In this document: in pieces, positions 23,251-34,577 of the stretch
How positions within the stretch are numbered: position 1 is the stretch's first letter
How the letters are laid out: every line of letters starts with the position of its first letter
Source: Dolomedes plantarius
Lineage: Eukaryota > Arthropoda > Arachnida > Araneae > Dolomedidae
NCBI GenBank assembly: GCA_907164885.2
Contig: OU015501.1
Location: 62,384,693-62,448,692, forward strand
Length of the DNA stretch: 64,000 nt
Direction of reading: 5' to 3'
Notes under the pieces: generated by a model
The model's input: only the letters and a program-made list of their open reading frames with translations
Databases searched by the model: none
Told to the model about the DNA's origin: nothing
Program-made: the position numbers and the translations under genes

Positions 23251-24013
23251 GTTCCTTAACTGACTGCCTCACTGACTGACTGACATACAACGCACAGACG
23301 AAACCGCTGGACCTAAAGGGCTGAAATTTTGCATGGCGATTCTTCCTATAGTGTAGGGGTGCACTAAGAAAGAGTTTTGAGAAAGTCTTCTTAGATTTTT
23401 TAAAATTAAATTTTTAAGCTGTTTTAGTAACTTTTTGAAAGTTTGCATTTAAAATAATAATTTGAGGGTTATAAAATTTATATCACGGGAAATATCATAA
23501 AAATTCCTTTAAAAGGAAATATTTTTCGAATCTTTATATCCATTTTCTGATTTTTGATGAATTTTTAAAGATTAATTTTTAAAATTTAATTTATTAAATG
23601 CTGATCACGAGATTTCTTTTTCTGGTACTTTAAATAAATTTATCGTCACGTGCATAACAACTAAATAGACAAAAAAAAATTAAAATTCTTGCTAATGCGG
23701 CAGACGGTTGGATATTATCCAAAAAAATATTAAAATACAGTAAAAGACATGATCCTCAAACTGTACTATATTCTTTAGCATGTCCTATTATATTTAATTT
23801 GAATATTTTCATCTACATTATTTTGTCTATAAAAATATCCCTTACTATTTTTTTTATAAATATATTTTTTTGTTTTTTTACATGAATTGTATACATTGAT
23901 CGTTGTATTTAATATATATATATATATATATATATAGAGGCATTAATTGCATACATTGATTGTTGCATTTAATTTGAATGTACTCCGTAGCGAAGGGCAG
24001 GTTTTCAGCTAGT
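23246..24013 (-). mobile_element. Dispersed retroposon, copy 3 (reverse)
   Basis: This is the reverse complement of copies 1, 2 and 4, from GTTCCTTAACTGACTG at the left to CAGCTAGT at the right. With copy 2 and the (TA)n it makes an inverted structure of about 1.55 kb. Confidence 0.8.
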
Positions 24014-24046
24014 ATAGATATAATTAGTTACATATGGAGCTATGGA

Positions 24047-24118
24047 ATGGCTCAGCGGGCATTTCGCTGCCTTAGAGGCTTAAATCCCAAGAATGACGTA
24101 TAGACTCGTTGGATACTC
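24047..24118 (+). repeat. tRNA-derived SINE head
   Basis: AATGGCTCAGCGGGC matches a Pol III A box. GAGGCTTAAATCCC about 35 bases later is a B box with two changes. Stem pairing is incomplete, so this is a SINE or tRNA pseudogene. The mariner element begins about 180 bp downstream. Confidence 0.5.
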
Positions 24119-24300
24119 TTCGCCAGTCTTCCTCAACCAGTAGAAGAGATATTTTACTGTTTGCGGCTTCTCTGAATCCAATACATAACATCCAACGATA
24201 ACTGTGACATTTTCGGTTTGGTATAATTTTCAGCAACTGGAACAGCATGGTAGCATGCTGTTGTCTCATGGACATTCCTCTGCGATCTATACGGTATGTA

Positions 24301-25605
24301 CAGGGTGGCTAATAAATACTGTGACAAATATCGAATCATTTAATTACACACAGATGAAATAGAAAATGGAAAATACAACAATATTATGAACATTATACAT
24401 GAAAGTTTACCATGAAATAATTTTACTCGAATCGACCGCCATCTTTATCGATTACTAAAGATAATCTCTTACGCCACTGTCCTATTGCGGCACGAATCAT
24501 TTTATGAGGTAATTTGTCCCATTCACTCCGTATGGAAGCTTTGATGGAGTCCAAACTTCTGTGCTGCTTAGCATTAACTTTAGACTCTAAAATCCCCCAA
24601 ATGCAATAATCTAAAGGATTTAGATCTGGTGAAGAAGGTGGCCAATCTTCTTGCCTGATAAACTTCGGGCAATTGGCATGGAGCCATTCCTGTGTTGTTT
24701 TGGATCGGTGGAACGGTGCAGAATCTTGCTGAAATATCCAATTCTTTTTGGGATGCAATCTGTTAGCATGTAGTAATAAACGTGTAGCCAATACTTCCTG
24801 TTTGTAATATTCAGCATTGATTTTTACCCCTTTATCGATGAATTTCAGAAGCAGTTTTCCATTGTGTGACACTGCAGCCCAAACCATAACAGAATTCTTG
24901 TTCTGAAAGCGTTTAACAGTTCGAAGATTTTCAGGTATATCCTCGAAGGTTGCTGAATATACAACATCATTTTTAGCATTATAACTTTGTTCTGTACAAA
25001 ACAGCTTCTCATCAGAGAAAATTATTTTTTCAACACTTTTGCTACCGTGCCGGTTCAGCAATTTCTTACATCTTTGTAATCTTTTTACTATTTGTGCAGT
25101 AGTCAAACCTTGAACTTTTCTTTTGCGATAAGGGCGAAAACCCAGGTCTTCATTTATGATAAGTTGCATAGTTCTGCGACTGATGTTCTCTTCTGCAGCC
25201 ATTTTATTTGCAGAACGTTGTGGATTTCTTCGTATCTTTTCACGAATTCTTTTGATACGTTCTTTTGTACTAACAGTGCGTGGACCACCGGACCTTGGTC
25301 GATCTTTACAGCTATTGGTATCCAATAATCGATTTATAGTCCTATATATAAACGTCCTGTTAAAACCAAGGCATTTTAATTGTTTAAATATTTTACCTGC
25401 AGAAAATCCGCGATCAAAAAGCTGTTTAACCATTAACCTTTTGGCTTCCATCTTTAAAAATATTCTACATGTTTTACTTTAAACAAAAATCGTCTGCGTT
25501 TACAAAAAGTTGCCAATCACACAAATAGATAGATAAATTGTTTTTCCAAACGATTAAAATTAACTCTTATTTTTTGGAGTGTTACAGTATTTATTAGCCA
25601 CCCTG
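24301..25605 (-). mobile_element. Complete DD37D mariner-type element, 1305 bp
   Basis: The inverted ends begin CAGGGTGGCTAATAAATACT on both sides (22 identical bases, then one mismatch). TA lies outside each end (24299-24300 and 25606-25607). The element encodes a full transposase on the minus strand with no interruption, and it is the best-preserved element in the window. Confidence 0.95.
24423..25451 (-). CDS. DD37D mariner-type transposase, uninterrupted
   Basis: This is a 342-residue frame from ATG at 25451 to the stop at 24423. The protein should bind the element's inverted repeats and cut and paste it at TA sites. Residues 1-60 form a paired-like helix-turn-helix region followed by a basic GRPR-like hook (RPRSGGPRT). 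The catalytic residues are Asp147 (IIFSDEKLF), Asp243 (IFQQDSAPFH) and Asp281 (SPDLNPLDYCIWG). Thirty-seven residues separate the last two, the spacing of maT-type elements. The length is normal for the family. It sits alone between intact TA-flanked ends, so the copy may still be active or have inserted recently. The start gives the expected N-terminus. Confidence 0.92.
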   Translation of the reverse strand: MEAKRLMVKQLFDRGFSAGKIFKQLKCLGFNRTFIYRTINRLLDTNSCKDRPRSGGPRTVSTKERIKRIREKIRRNPQRSANKMAAEENISRRTMQLIINEDLGFRPYRKRKVQGLTTAQIVKRLQRCKKLLNRHGSKSVEKIIFSDEKLFCTEQSYNAKNDVVYSATFEDIPENLRTVKRFQNKNSVMVWAAVSHNGKLLLKFIDKGVKINAEYYKQEVLATRLLLHANRLHPKKNWIFQQDSAPFHRSKTTQEWLHANCPKFIRQEDWPPSSPDLNPLDYCIWGILESKVNAKQHRSLDSIKASIRSEWDKLPHKMIRAAIGQWRKRLSLVIDKDGGRFE

Positions 25606-25607
25606 TA

Positions 25608-25965
25608 GAAGAGACAAAAAATAGAAAAAAATCTCAAGTCATGAAAGTCCCTGGTATTCTTATTTTGACACGAAGGGGAAAAAAGCTACACAAAGTTGAC
25701 AGGAGAAAAAGGAAGCGTAAGGTAAGATTCGTGTACAATTTTGTTTGAAATATCTTACCAACCACATTCTACAATGAGGAAACCTGAAACGTTCAGTACC
25801 CCGTGATATCCCAGAACAGTAAAATATGTTATTATAAATTTTGCTCAATAACTAGTGAAACAGATCAGGGAATAGAAAAACCTTTAATAAATCACTCGGA
25901 ATAACAATTCTTCCTTTTAAGTATTGTTAATTACAATTAATTATTTAGAGTTTTTTTATCCCCAG
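25608..25965. other. No recognisable gene
   Basis: AT-rich presumed intronic DNA ending in the polypyrimidine tract of the next candidate exon. Confidence 0.4.
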
Positions 25966-25985
25966 TAAGATCTGGTGTCGGGCAT
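25966..25985 (+). CDS. Candidate micro-exon 6 (20 nt)
   Basis: It lies between a strong acceptor (TTTTTTTATCCCCAG) and a consensus donor (gtaagt). Entry in phase 1 and exit in phase 0 gives V-RSGVGH. It changes the phase, and the 10-nt exon at 26145 changes it back. Confidence 0.35.
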
Positions 25986-26144
25986 GTAAGTTTTGCATTT
26001 AATAATTTTAGTTTAATCAGCTTCTTTGTTTAAATTGTTTTCAAATTAAGAATAAATGGCATTCATGCATTATTTTCCATAGATAAAATATGAAAATCAG
26101 CATTGATTTATTTCAACAAATATGAAAATTTCTGTTATCCTCAG

Positions 26145-26154
26145 TCATTCAGAA
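26145..26154 (+). CDS. Candidate micro-exon 6b (10 nt)
   Basis: It lies between a strong acceptor (TTTCTGTTATCCTCAG) and a donor gtaata. Phase 0 to 1 reads SFR with a leftover A, and that A joins CT of the next exon as ACT. It restores phase 1 after exon 6. Confidence 0.3.
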
Positions 26155-26341
26155 GTAATAAAGTTGAATTTTGTAACACGCTTATGACCATTCGCATTTA
26201 TTTTTGGCAAGGAATGATAAAGATATATAGTAAGGCCTTTTGGTACTCTGCGAAATCCATATTGCGTATTATTTTTTCATTATATATTCATTTGCTAGAA
26301 TTACTTCAATTTTTAATCTCCTTTTTTTGTATTTTTTTTAG

Positions 26342-26389
26342 CTTCGGAAACTACAGTATTTTCTTCACCCGAAATTATGAGATGTCAAG
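26342..26389 (+). CDS. Candidate micro-exon 7 (48 nt)
   Basis: The acceptor is TGTATTTTTTTTAG and the donor gtattt. Phase 1 to 1 gives SETTVFSSPEIMRCQ. Phase 0 contains a stop, so the phase-1 reading is favoured. Confidence 0.45.
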
Positions 26390-26479
26390 GTATTTTCTAT
26401 ATATCTTATAATAACATTCTCACGAAAGTAAATTTGTATTTTAAGTAACTTTCCGTATTGCTTATGTGCATTGCCTAAA

Positions 26480-26799
26480 ACATGTAACTGGTTGTACGGG
26501 AATTCCCCACCTATAAACTATAACGAGCACTTACAAGGGTTGGGAATCAAAACGGTTCTCCAAACTTTGAGGCCTGTGGGGGGTAATGCTGGCCGCTTTG
26601 ACGGTGCCCCCTTCAATAAATGGCCAGCATTCTCGCGGTGTGAATTAGGGCGTCCGTCCTCATTCAATGTTGACCACAACTGGTCTGCTGTCTGCTAGAC
26701 GTTGTACGTCCGGTAATTCATATTCAGGGCAAATGTTTAATCTACAATAGCTTCCGCATTATCAACAACAACAAAACAACAACTTTGAGGTCTATAGCA
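26480..26799 (+). repeat. GC-richer SINE-like block with CAA-rich tail
   Basis: A compact GC-richer segment ends in a CAA-rich tract at about 26763-26782, like the tail of some retroposons. The 75-codon frame at 26471-26698 has no recognised domain. A Pol III promoter is not evident. Confidence 0.4.
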
Positions 26800-26843
26800 C
26801 ACAGGGCTTAGAAGTCCCCTAAACGGAACTTCTGAGCCCTGTG
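26800..26843. repeat. 16-bp hairpin
   Basis: CACAGGGCTTAGAAGT and ACTTCTGAGCCCTGTG pair with one mismatch around a 12-base loop, directly after the CAA-rich tail. Confidence 0.85.
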
Positions 26844-27176
26844 AAGAAGTAATAATTTATAAGTTAACTTTGGTCACAACGCATAATATTCTCTTCTTCA
26901 AATCAGACCCATGCTGAGACCCTCTTCCTCTTAATGCAAAGTGAGGGTGCGTCCTAGGTAATTACTAATACGTGACTAAGGATTGGAATTTACTCTCTTC
27001 CATCTTTAACGTAGGATTACGTTCCTCCATAACGGTCCTTCGGAAAGGAAAATTTCAATCGAATTTTCGTCGCGAGTTATAATTTTGGCAGCTCGCCAAA
27101 CCCAGTCTGTATCGCTTGGGCAAGCAGTAAACAGTTAAACAGAAAAGTACCGAAATACGTCAAAATTTTTACTTAC

Positions 27177-27179
<3 letters not shown>
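26844..27179. other. No firm feature
   Basis: AT-rich sequence. A good acceptor near 26909 (CTCTTCTTCAAATCAG) precedes a 34-nt segment before gtgagg, but its phase conflicts with the neighbouring exons. Confidence 0.4.
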
Positions 27180-27214
<35 letters not shown>

Positions 27215-27237
27215 GTGTGTGTACCTATGTTATGTAC

Positions 27238-27271
<34 letters not shown>
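27180..27271. repeat. (CA)n and (TA)n microsatellites
   Basis: A CA tract at 27180-27211 and a TA tract at about 27240-27271 are separated by a short spacer. Confidence 0.95.
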
Positions 27272-27276
<5 letters not shown>

Positions 27277-27465
27277 TAACCCATACATACATATATACAC
27301 ACAAAAGAGGTAAGCAACGATAATTAATCCTACGTTAATAACCCGCGGTAGTTTCGTTAGAAGAGACTACCTGAAATTTTTTAATAAACTCCTCTTTCGA
27401 ATAGTACAATTGCTTAAAACTCTAAATCTATTTCCCACTGAGTTCCAGTCGCCTTCATCTTAAGA

Positions 27466-28119
27466 TAGGGGTCTCCAAACTACGACCCGCGGGCCAATAC
27501 CGGCCCGCGAGCACCACCAATCCGACCCGTCATAGTTTATTTTGATTACATTGTAAAATTTACAATGTAAGTAAATCATACAAAATAATAATCAGATTTT
27601 TTTATGTAACGACCAATTAAAAACTCAATAACTGACATACATAATTAAATTGAACATTTTAACTGTAATTAATGAAATGAGATTTATCCTAAAAACTTAC
27701 AATAAGTGACATACCTAAGTAATTTGCATAATGAAATTAAACATTATAATTATGATTAATGAGATTTATGTAGCTGTAGCTTTCACCTGACAATTGTTTG
27801 CAGTTGTGGATCAAGTTTACTAGTGGAAATTATCAGCAGCGACTTCAAATGCTCATCAGTTAATTTGGGTCTGTAAATATTTTTTGTATATTTCATTTTG
27901 GAGAATGTTTTTTCACAGATAAGTAGTGGCGAGAGCGAAAAAAAAAGCCACGGGCAAATTTATGGAAAGAAAATTTGCGCATAGTTCAAAACTACAGTAT
28001 GTTGGTATGATGAGCTGGCTTAGCTAGGTCTTGGCCCTTGGGACTTAGTGGAGGAGTCAGTGTGGAAAAAGTTTCCACACTGACCTCAAAGTCAGTCCTA
28101 AAATGTTTGGAGACCCCTG
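27466..28119 (-). mobile_element. Short hAT derivative with palindromic target duplication
   Basis: The left end is TAGGGGTCTCCAAAC and the right end GTTTGGAGACCCCTG. TCTTAAGA lies outside both ends (27458-27465 and 28120-28127), an 8-bp and palindromic duplication. On the minus strand about 27785-27935 encodes the hAT dimerisation region (CEKTFSKMKYTKNIYRPKLT, then DEHLKSLLIISTSKL). The rest of the transposase is missing, so this 654-bp copy is non-autonomous. Confidence 0.88.
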
Positions 28120-28539
28120 TCTTAAGATAACAGCAGTGTCATTAAAACATTATAAAGAGTTTTGTGCTATCCCACAGATGTTTTTATGTGTGAATCCATG
28201 AACGATAAGACTTCCTTAAAAAAAAATTACTTTAAATTTAGTCAGTTCTGTTTTTATCTGAACTGATTTGTATTTTCTATACAGATAATGAGATCATTTG
28301 ATCTCGCAGTTAAGGTTAAAGATATATGTTACTGCTATTTATCCAAATTTTCATCTGTACCTCTGAACGCTATCTCAGAATCAATACTTCTACAAAATTA
28401 TTTTGTATATCAAATGAATGGTGGCAGGAAAAATTATGAAAGCAAGTGGCAGGACATCATGAGCTTGAATCCAGGAAGTGAAGGACATTCGACATTTGTT
28501 TTCCACTAGATTTTTGGAAAATAAAGGTTGTTAAAAAGT

Positions 28540-28745
28540 TTTCCAACAGTAGGCACTTTACGACAGTCGCCCATCCACAGTACGAATTTGTTGGATTCTT
28601 TATTATGGGAGCACCATATAGGTCAGTCAACACCACTCCCTAATCTCAGCCTTCTCCTCGGACAAGTGGGAACCGCACCAACAACCTGGGAGGCACTCAT
28701 AGAATGGACCAAACCACTGCGAAACCTGGCCGGTGGTTGTTAATA
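28540..28745 (+). other. GC-richer patch, unidentified
   Basis: A compositionally distinct stretch whose open frame ends LLLGQVGTAPTTWEALIEWT. I do not recognise it. It may be the tail of a degraded retroelement protein. Confidence 0.25.
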
Positions 28746-28827
28746 AGTAAAATAGCATTCCCAATTTATCCTCTTTGAGAGGTAAAATTCCAATGTACAG
28801 AAATATTATCTGTTATTTTCTCTACAG

Positions 28828-28845
28828 AGTGCGCATTAGAAGACT
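28828..28845 (+). CDS. Candidate micro-exon 8 (18 nt)
   Basis: A strong acceptor (TTATTTTCTCTACAG) and a moderate donor (gttaat) bound it. Phase 1 to 1 gives CALED, and phase 0 has a stop. The junction codons are GAG with exon 7 and TGC with exon 9. Confidence 0.3.
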
Positions 28846-28956
28846 GTTAATTTTTACATGTAGTGTGATTACGTGGTTAAATGTATGCAAAATGTGATAT
28901 AAGGACAAGCTGTTTAGAAAATAAAGGATCTTTTAATAATTTTACTTTATTTTCAG

Positions 28957-29004
28957 GCATTAGGGAAATATCCCCTACAGAATTTCTTTCAGAGGAATCT
29001 TTAA
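28957..29004 (+). CDS. Candidate micro-exon 9 (48 nt)
   Basis: The acceptor is TTTACTTTATTTTCAG and the donor gtatgt. Phase 1 to 1 gives IREISPTEFLSEESL, and phase 0 ends in a stop. The peptide is acidic and Ser-rich like the others. Confidence 0.5.
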   Translation, partial: ALGKYPLQNFFQRNL

Positions 29005-29435
29005 GTATGTGCAATATTTCTTCTTCAACGCAAATTTATGTTAGTACTTTAAGTAATCTCATATGTAACCCAATATATTTTCTGCTCTCAATTATTTGCT
29101 CTAAAAAGTTAGTCTTATCTTAAGATGGTGTTGTTTCTCTTGTTATTTTACTTGTTAAAAGATATTCGTACAGATATGGGTGAAAAAACATCTTTTTGAA
29201 GAGTTATTTTGTTTTCTTAATATAACCTATGTGGTTAAAACGAAGTTGCTTTCTCCAGTGCTTGGAAAGAAAATTTTTAAATTTCCCCCCTTTTTTTGTG
29301 CGTGTGTGTTTTTGCACTTTTATGTACGTCTCGTGATTAATGGGCTCACAGTGAAGTTTCTACAATTACATATCTGTTTAATTTCTATCATCACGTAATT
29401 CATATGTGATTAAATATGTCCTCTCTTTCTCGTAG

Positions 29436-29443
29436 TATCGTCA
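29436..29443 (+). CDS. Candidate micro-exon 9b (8 nt)
   Basis: TATCGTCA lies between an excellent acceptor (CTCTCTTTCTCGTAG) and an excellent donor (gtaaga). Phase 1 to 0 completes ATA and adds two Ser codons, giving the phase 0 needed by the exon at 32150. An 8-nt exon is extreme, so this needs transcript support. Confidence 0.3.
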
Positions 29444-29634
29444 GTAAGATAAATATTTCATAATTTCAGTTATTAAAACTCATTTGCAGATAAGGCCTAT
29501 TATGATGATTGAATTCCCCGTAATACAATATACCTCTCTAAAATTTATGTGATCATCGGTTGATTTTGCTGTTCTGACACAAGCTGAGAGAGTGTATGAG
29601 CAATATATCCATTAATCTGTTAAAATATCCATGG

Positions 29635-29640
<6 letters not shown>

Positions 29641-29678
<38 letters not shown>

Positions 29679-29699
29679 GTAATATATATGTATATATAT

Positions 29700-29762
<63 letters not shown>

Positions 29763-29786
29763 GTAATATATATATATATATATATA
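29641..29786. repeat. Compound (TA)n microsatellite
   Basis: Long TA tracts interrupted by ACGTAA motifs. A Tc1 element begins 13 bp further on. Confidence 0.95.
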
Positions 29787-29798
29787 CATACACACATA

Positions 29799-30975
29799 CA
29801 GGTGATCATCAAAATAATGGAAACATCTATCATTATTAGTTGTGTTTATAAATCTGCTTCGTATTCCTTAAAAAACAAGTCTAGCAACCGGTATTTTTTA
29901 TATTTTATAGTGCATGTATTATTCTACTGTCAGGTAGCAGTAATGAAGCTAAGGGCATTGTGCTTTTGGGGTGTACAGCGTAAAATGTCAAACCTTGCAG
30001 ACCTTGTGAAAAGGGCAAATTGTTGGAGCGCGTTTAATTTGGAGTATCTGTTACTGCAACCCCCAGGCTAATGGGTGTTTTTCGAGCTATGATATCGAAA
30101 GTCATGATAGCATACAGAGTGCACGGAAAAACATCCTGTGCCAAACATAATAGTGGATGAAAGGGAGAGCTGAGTGAAAGAGACGGACGAGGTATTGAAA
30201 CGGATTGTGATACGAAGAAAGGAAACAACTGCAACCAAAATGACCGAAGAGCTCAATCGTCATCTGCATGTTCTGGTATCAACCATTAGAGGTAGAAGGG
30301 AACTTCACATTCAAAGCATTTACGGAAGAGTAGTTATTCCCAAGCCACTTATAATAGATACCAATACAAAATACCATCCACAATGGTTCCACGAGTGCAA
30401 ATCTTGGTCAAGAAATATGTCGAAATACGGCATTTCGTCCGACGAATCATGGTTCACATTGTTCCTCGCAACAGGACGTGCGTATGTCTGGAGAACACCT
30501 ACACAAGCGTAAGATTCTAGCTGTCTCATCTCAACTGTCAATCATGGAGGTAGATCTATCACGGTTTGGGATGGCATGTTATGGTTTTCTTCAGGCCCTA
30601 TTATAAACATAAATGGGAGATTGAATGAGAAGGACTATGTCGAAATTTTAGATCACTAGTCCATCGTATGGTGCAAACATTGTTTCTTGCAGGAGATAGC
30701 GTTCTTCGGTATGATAATACCCCTATACATACAGCTAAATCTATCAAGTATTGGTTTGAAGAGCATGAAAAAGGAGTCAAATATATTATCTTGCCCTGTA
30801 CATTTCCCCAGACTATAAATCATCAAACCACTGTGATCTGTATAAGCGGATATATAAAGGTATCTATATCCACCACAGCATCTCTACAGGAATTTTCATG
30901 ATTTTTCCCTGAAGAATGGTATAATATAATCTTAACCACTATTCATGACTTGTATAATCCAATTCCAAGGTGAAT
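29799..30975 (+). pseudogene. Tc1-type element, copy 1, 3' end lost in (TA)n
   Basis: The left terminal repeat CAGGTGATCATCAAAATAAT follows TA at 29797-29798. The transposase is broken by many stops. Its best part is 30174-30512, with a helix-turn-helix half (ATKMTEELNRHLHVLVSTIR) and the first catalytic region (GISSDESWFTLF). Later pieces include YDNTPIHTAKS with the second Asp. The element runs into a (TA)n tract instead of a right terminal repeat. A shorter copy of the same family lies reversed at 44231-44886. Confidence 0.8.
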
Positions 30976-30979
30976 CATA

Positions 30980-31047
<68 letters not shown>
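30976..31047. repeat. (TA)n microsatellite
   Basis: A TA tract that replaces the 3' end of the Tc1 copy. Confidence 0.95.
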
Positions 31048-32145
<1,098 letters not shown>

Positions 32146-32149
32146 TTAG

Positions 32150-32198
32150 AATGCAATTGGGGAAGCCCTAAATTTACATCAACCAGAAATCAATGTAG
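32150..32198 (+). CDS. Candidate micro-exon 10a (49 nt)
   Basis: The acceptor is TATTTCTTTTTAG and the donor gtaaga. Phase 0 to 1 gives NAIGEALNLHQPEINV and the leftover G makes GGC with exon 11a. A phase 1 to 1 reading is possible with an earlier donor at 32195 (45 nt). I prefer the first because it uses the stronger donor and fits exon 9b. Confidence 0.45.
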
Positions 32199-32269
32199 GT
32201 AAGATTTACGTAACATTTTCATGATATGTAATCTCTGTAATCTTAAACTCATAACCACACATTTTTCAG

Positions 32270-32329
32270 GCACTGATGAGGATGATATCCAGTTCAACGA
32301 TGACAGCTTACCTTCAACCATAATTAAAA
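32270..32329 (+). CDS. Candidate micro-exon 11a (60 nt)
   Basis: The acceptor is CACACATTTTTCAG and the donor gtaagc. Phase 1 to 1 gives TDEDDIQFNDDSLPSTIIK. Copies at 35369 (54 nt) and 45035 (57 nt) differ by whole codons, which suggests selection on the reading frame. Confidence 0.6.
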
Positions 32330-33440
32330 GTAAGCAACTTTATAAAAGATTATTATGCTTATAAAAGTTTTTATGATTTCTTAAAATTTTGGGTCAGTTT
32401 ATCTGCCTTGTAGTAAAAGTTCATCACAGAATTCTATATCCAACCAACCCATACACTTTTTAAACAAAATTAATAACCTTCTACAAAAAAATTTCGGTTT
32501 TGTCGCTTTTTATAAAACTTTTCATGATTTTTATCCTTTTATTAAGGAAAAATAATTGGTAAGTAAAAAGTGGTAAGTAAATAGGTATCATTAAATTTTC
32601 TTCATTAATGAAATTAAATTTATGATTAAAAATAAAATATTTCGTCACATCATAATTAATGATTTCTATGGTTTCAATTAAACTGCGCTTTCTACGAAAA
32701 TTTGGGTTATTGATACATACTACTCTTGCATAACACAGACTATAATCGTTATTACGGACCACGATGTAATTCATATTATACAGTTAATCATGAAGGAATT
32801 TTTAAGCTTTAAATTATATCTCTTAGTTTGTTATTTTAGTAAATCTGCTTTTAATTGCAAGCGATAACACACGTCCTTCACTTTCATCCGGTTGTTAAGT
32901 ATTATTTATATTGTGAATTATGTAGATAGCAACTGTATTTTCATTACCTTTAGAATTATACACTAATATATGTGTCCGATGACATGAATACAATGTTAGT
33001 TATAACTCTACTTGAGAATTTAATCACGTGTGCTTAAATAGCATAAACTTACAGAAAAATACCTTGTCCATTAGCAGAAAACAAATATTTATGTTGTAGT
33101 TTTCATGATAATTTAAAAACTTACTTTTGTCGGGAGGCACAGAAGGAGGCAAAAAAGACGTTCTCTTACATATTTTTCATCATGAGTAGGCAAAATTTGT
33201 AAGGGATTTTGACATCTGGTATAACTATGACAAATGCTTTAATTACATCGCGAATGCTTGAACTCTTAAGTTTCAAGCATTCAGTTTCTCGATTTCCCAT
33301 GCTAAATAGAGGAACCTTTTGTGTCTAAATTTCGAATCTTGAGACTAATAGACTTAATACAGGGGAATTACTGGATTTTAAAGGGTAATTATATTTTCAA
33401 AGGAAGAGATCCTTCCAAGTAATATCATCGGATCCACAAG

Positions 33441-33704
33441 GAAATCCGTATTCTTTTAATGACGAAAAAAGTGATAATAGGAAATATCTAATTATGCGTG
33501 AGTGTGTATATGCCATTGAAAACAAAAGCGGTTCTAGTAAGTAAGTTGATTTAAAATTTCATAATAAGTAATGCAACCTAAGGATGAATTATTAGCTGGA
33601 AAGGATGCCTTCGATACAATACTTTGGGAGTGTTCTATTACAGTCCATAAGGATTAGCTAAAAAATTGATGTCTCGTATAAGAAGGAGAAACGGCTACCA
33701 ACAC
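33441..33704. other. No recognisable gene
   Basis: AT-rich sequence between the repeat unit and the Tc1 pseudogene. Confidence 0.4.
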
Positions 33705-34516
33705 ATGTCGAAATTCGATAGCAGCAGAATCGTGGCCTAGAGAGAGTGCGGTTTATTGTTCCGCGATATTGCTACTCACATTGGTCGGAATCCAACGACT
33801 GTCATACAAATATGGAATCAATGGATTCAGGAGGGTCATACTGAACTCCATGCAGGATCTCAACACCCTCCCGCCACTAACGTAACGAGAGGAGAGACAT
33901 GTTGTCGGGTCGGCCTTGCATGATCGCACAGCCACATCACGGACCTTGACTCAGGAAATGAGCTTGTTTGCAACATGACAAGTATCCACACGGATAGTGT
34001 GACGACGTCTGGACCAACACGGACTGTCTGCATGACGACCATTATTTCGGCTTTCCTTCGCACTGCATCATAGAGACGCGCAGCGACAGTGGTGCGCCCA
34101 ACTACAAAACTGGATATAGGAGTGGCACCCCGTGGTCTTTTCAGACGAGTCCCAGTTCTGTGTACAGCATCATAATGGACGTATCCGTGTCTGGAGGCAC
34201 CGAGGAGAACGCTCGTGATCTGCTTGCATTCGAAATCGTCATACGGACCCTGCACCTGGTGTAATGGTATGGGCAGCCATTGTGAACACGACACGAACAC
34301 CTCTTGTTCGCGTCGTCGATAATCTGAGCAGCCAGTGTTCCATTTCACAGATCTTAAGGCCGGTGGCTGTGCCCTATCTTCGAGGCCTCGGAGACGTCAT
34401 CTTTCAGCAAGATAAAACAAGGCCGCATGTCGCCAGTCGTGTGCAGACCTACCTCGACACAGAGGGTGTTCGACTGTTACCCCGGACAGCATGTTCTCCA
34501 GATCTCTCACCGGGTG
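33705..34516 (+). pseudogene. Tc1-type transposase, broken and truncated
   Basis: It opens at ATG 33705 with MSKFDSSRIVA and then a TAG. It continues with the helix-turn-helix region (LFRDIATHIGRNPTTVIQIW). After further breaks the region 34264-34516 carries MVWAAIVNTTRTPLV and IFQQDKTRPHVAS with the second catalytic Asp, then SPDLSP. There the sequence enters a (GT)n(GA)n tract, so the catalytic Glu, C-terminus and right terminal repeat are lost. Confidence 0.8.
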
Positions 34517-34518
34517 TT

Positions 34519-34519
34519 C

Positions 34520-34569
<50 letters not shown>
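34519..34569. repeat. (GT)n(GA)n microsatellite
   Basis: A GT tract followed directly by a GA tract, truncating the Tc1 pseudogene. Confidence 0.95.

Positions 34570-34577
<8 letters not shown>

Larger units (their letters stand above)
32146..33440 (+). repeat. Exon-bearing repeated unit, copy 1
   Basis: It contains micro-exons 10a and 11a plus about 1.1 kb of following intron. The same order recurs at 35241-35815 (with an internal deletion) and 44906-45690. Shared intronic marks include AAGATTATTATGCTTATAAA-like sequence after the donor and CTTAATACAGGGGAATTA near the end. Confidence 0.85.

Noticed and set aside
23018..23263. Open frames made of repeating Ile-Tyr from (TA)n tracts, also at 29553-29833, 31411-31735 and 49768-50373.
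   Set aside because: They are simple translations of microsatellites and not genes.
28285..28509. A good acceptor (TTTTCTATACAG) followed by ATAATGAGATCATTTG and a 73-codon ATG-started frame.
   Set aside because: In phase 1, the phase of its neighbours, it hits TGA after four codons. The longer frame has no domain or donor that fits. It could be a terminal or unused exon, but nothing supports that.
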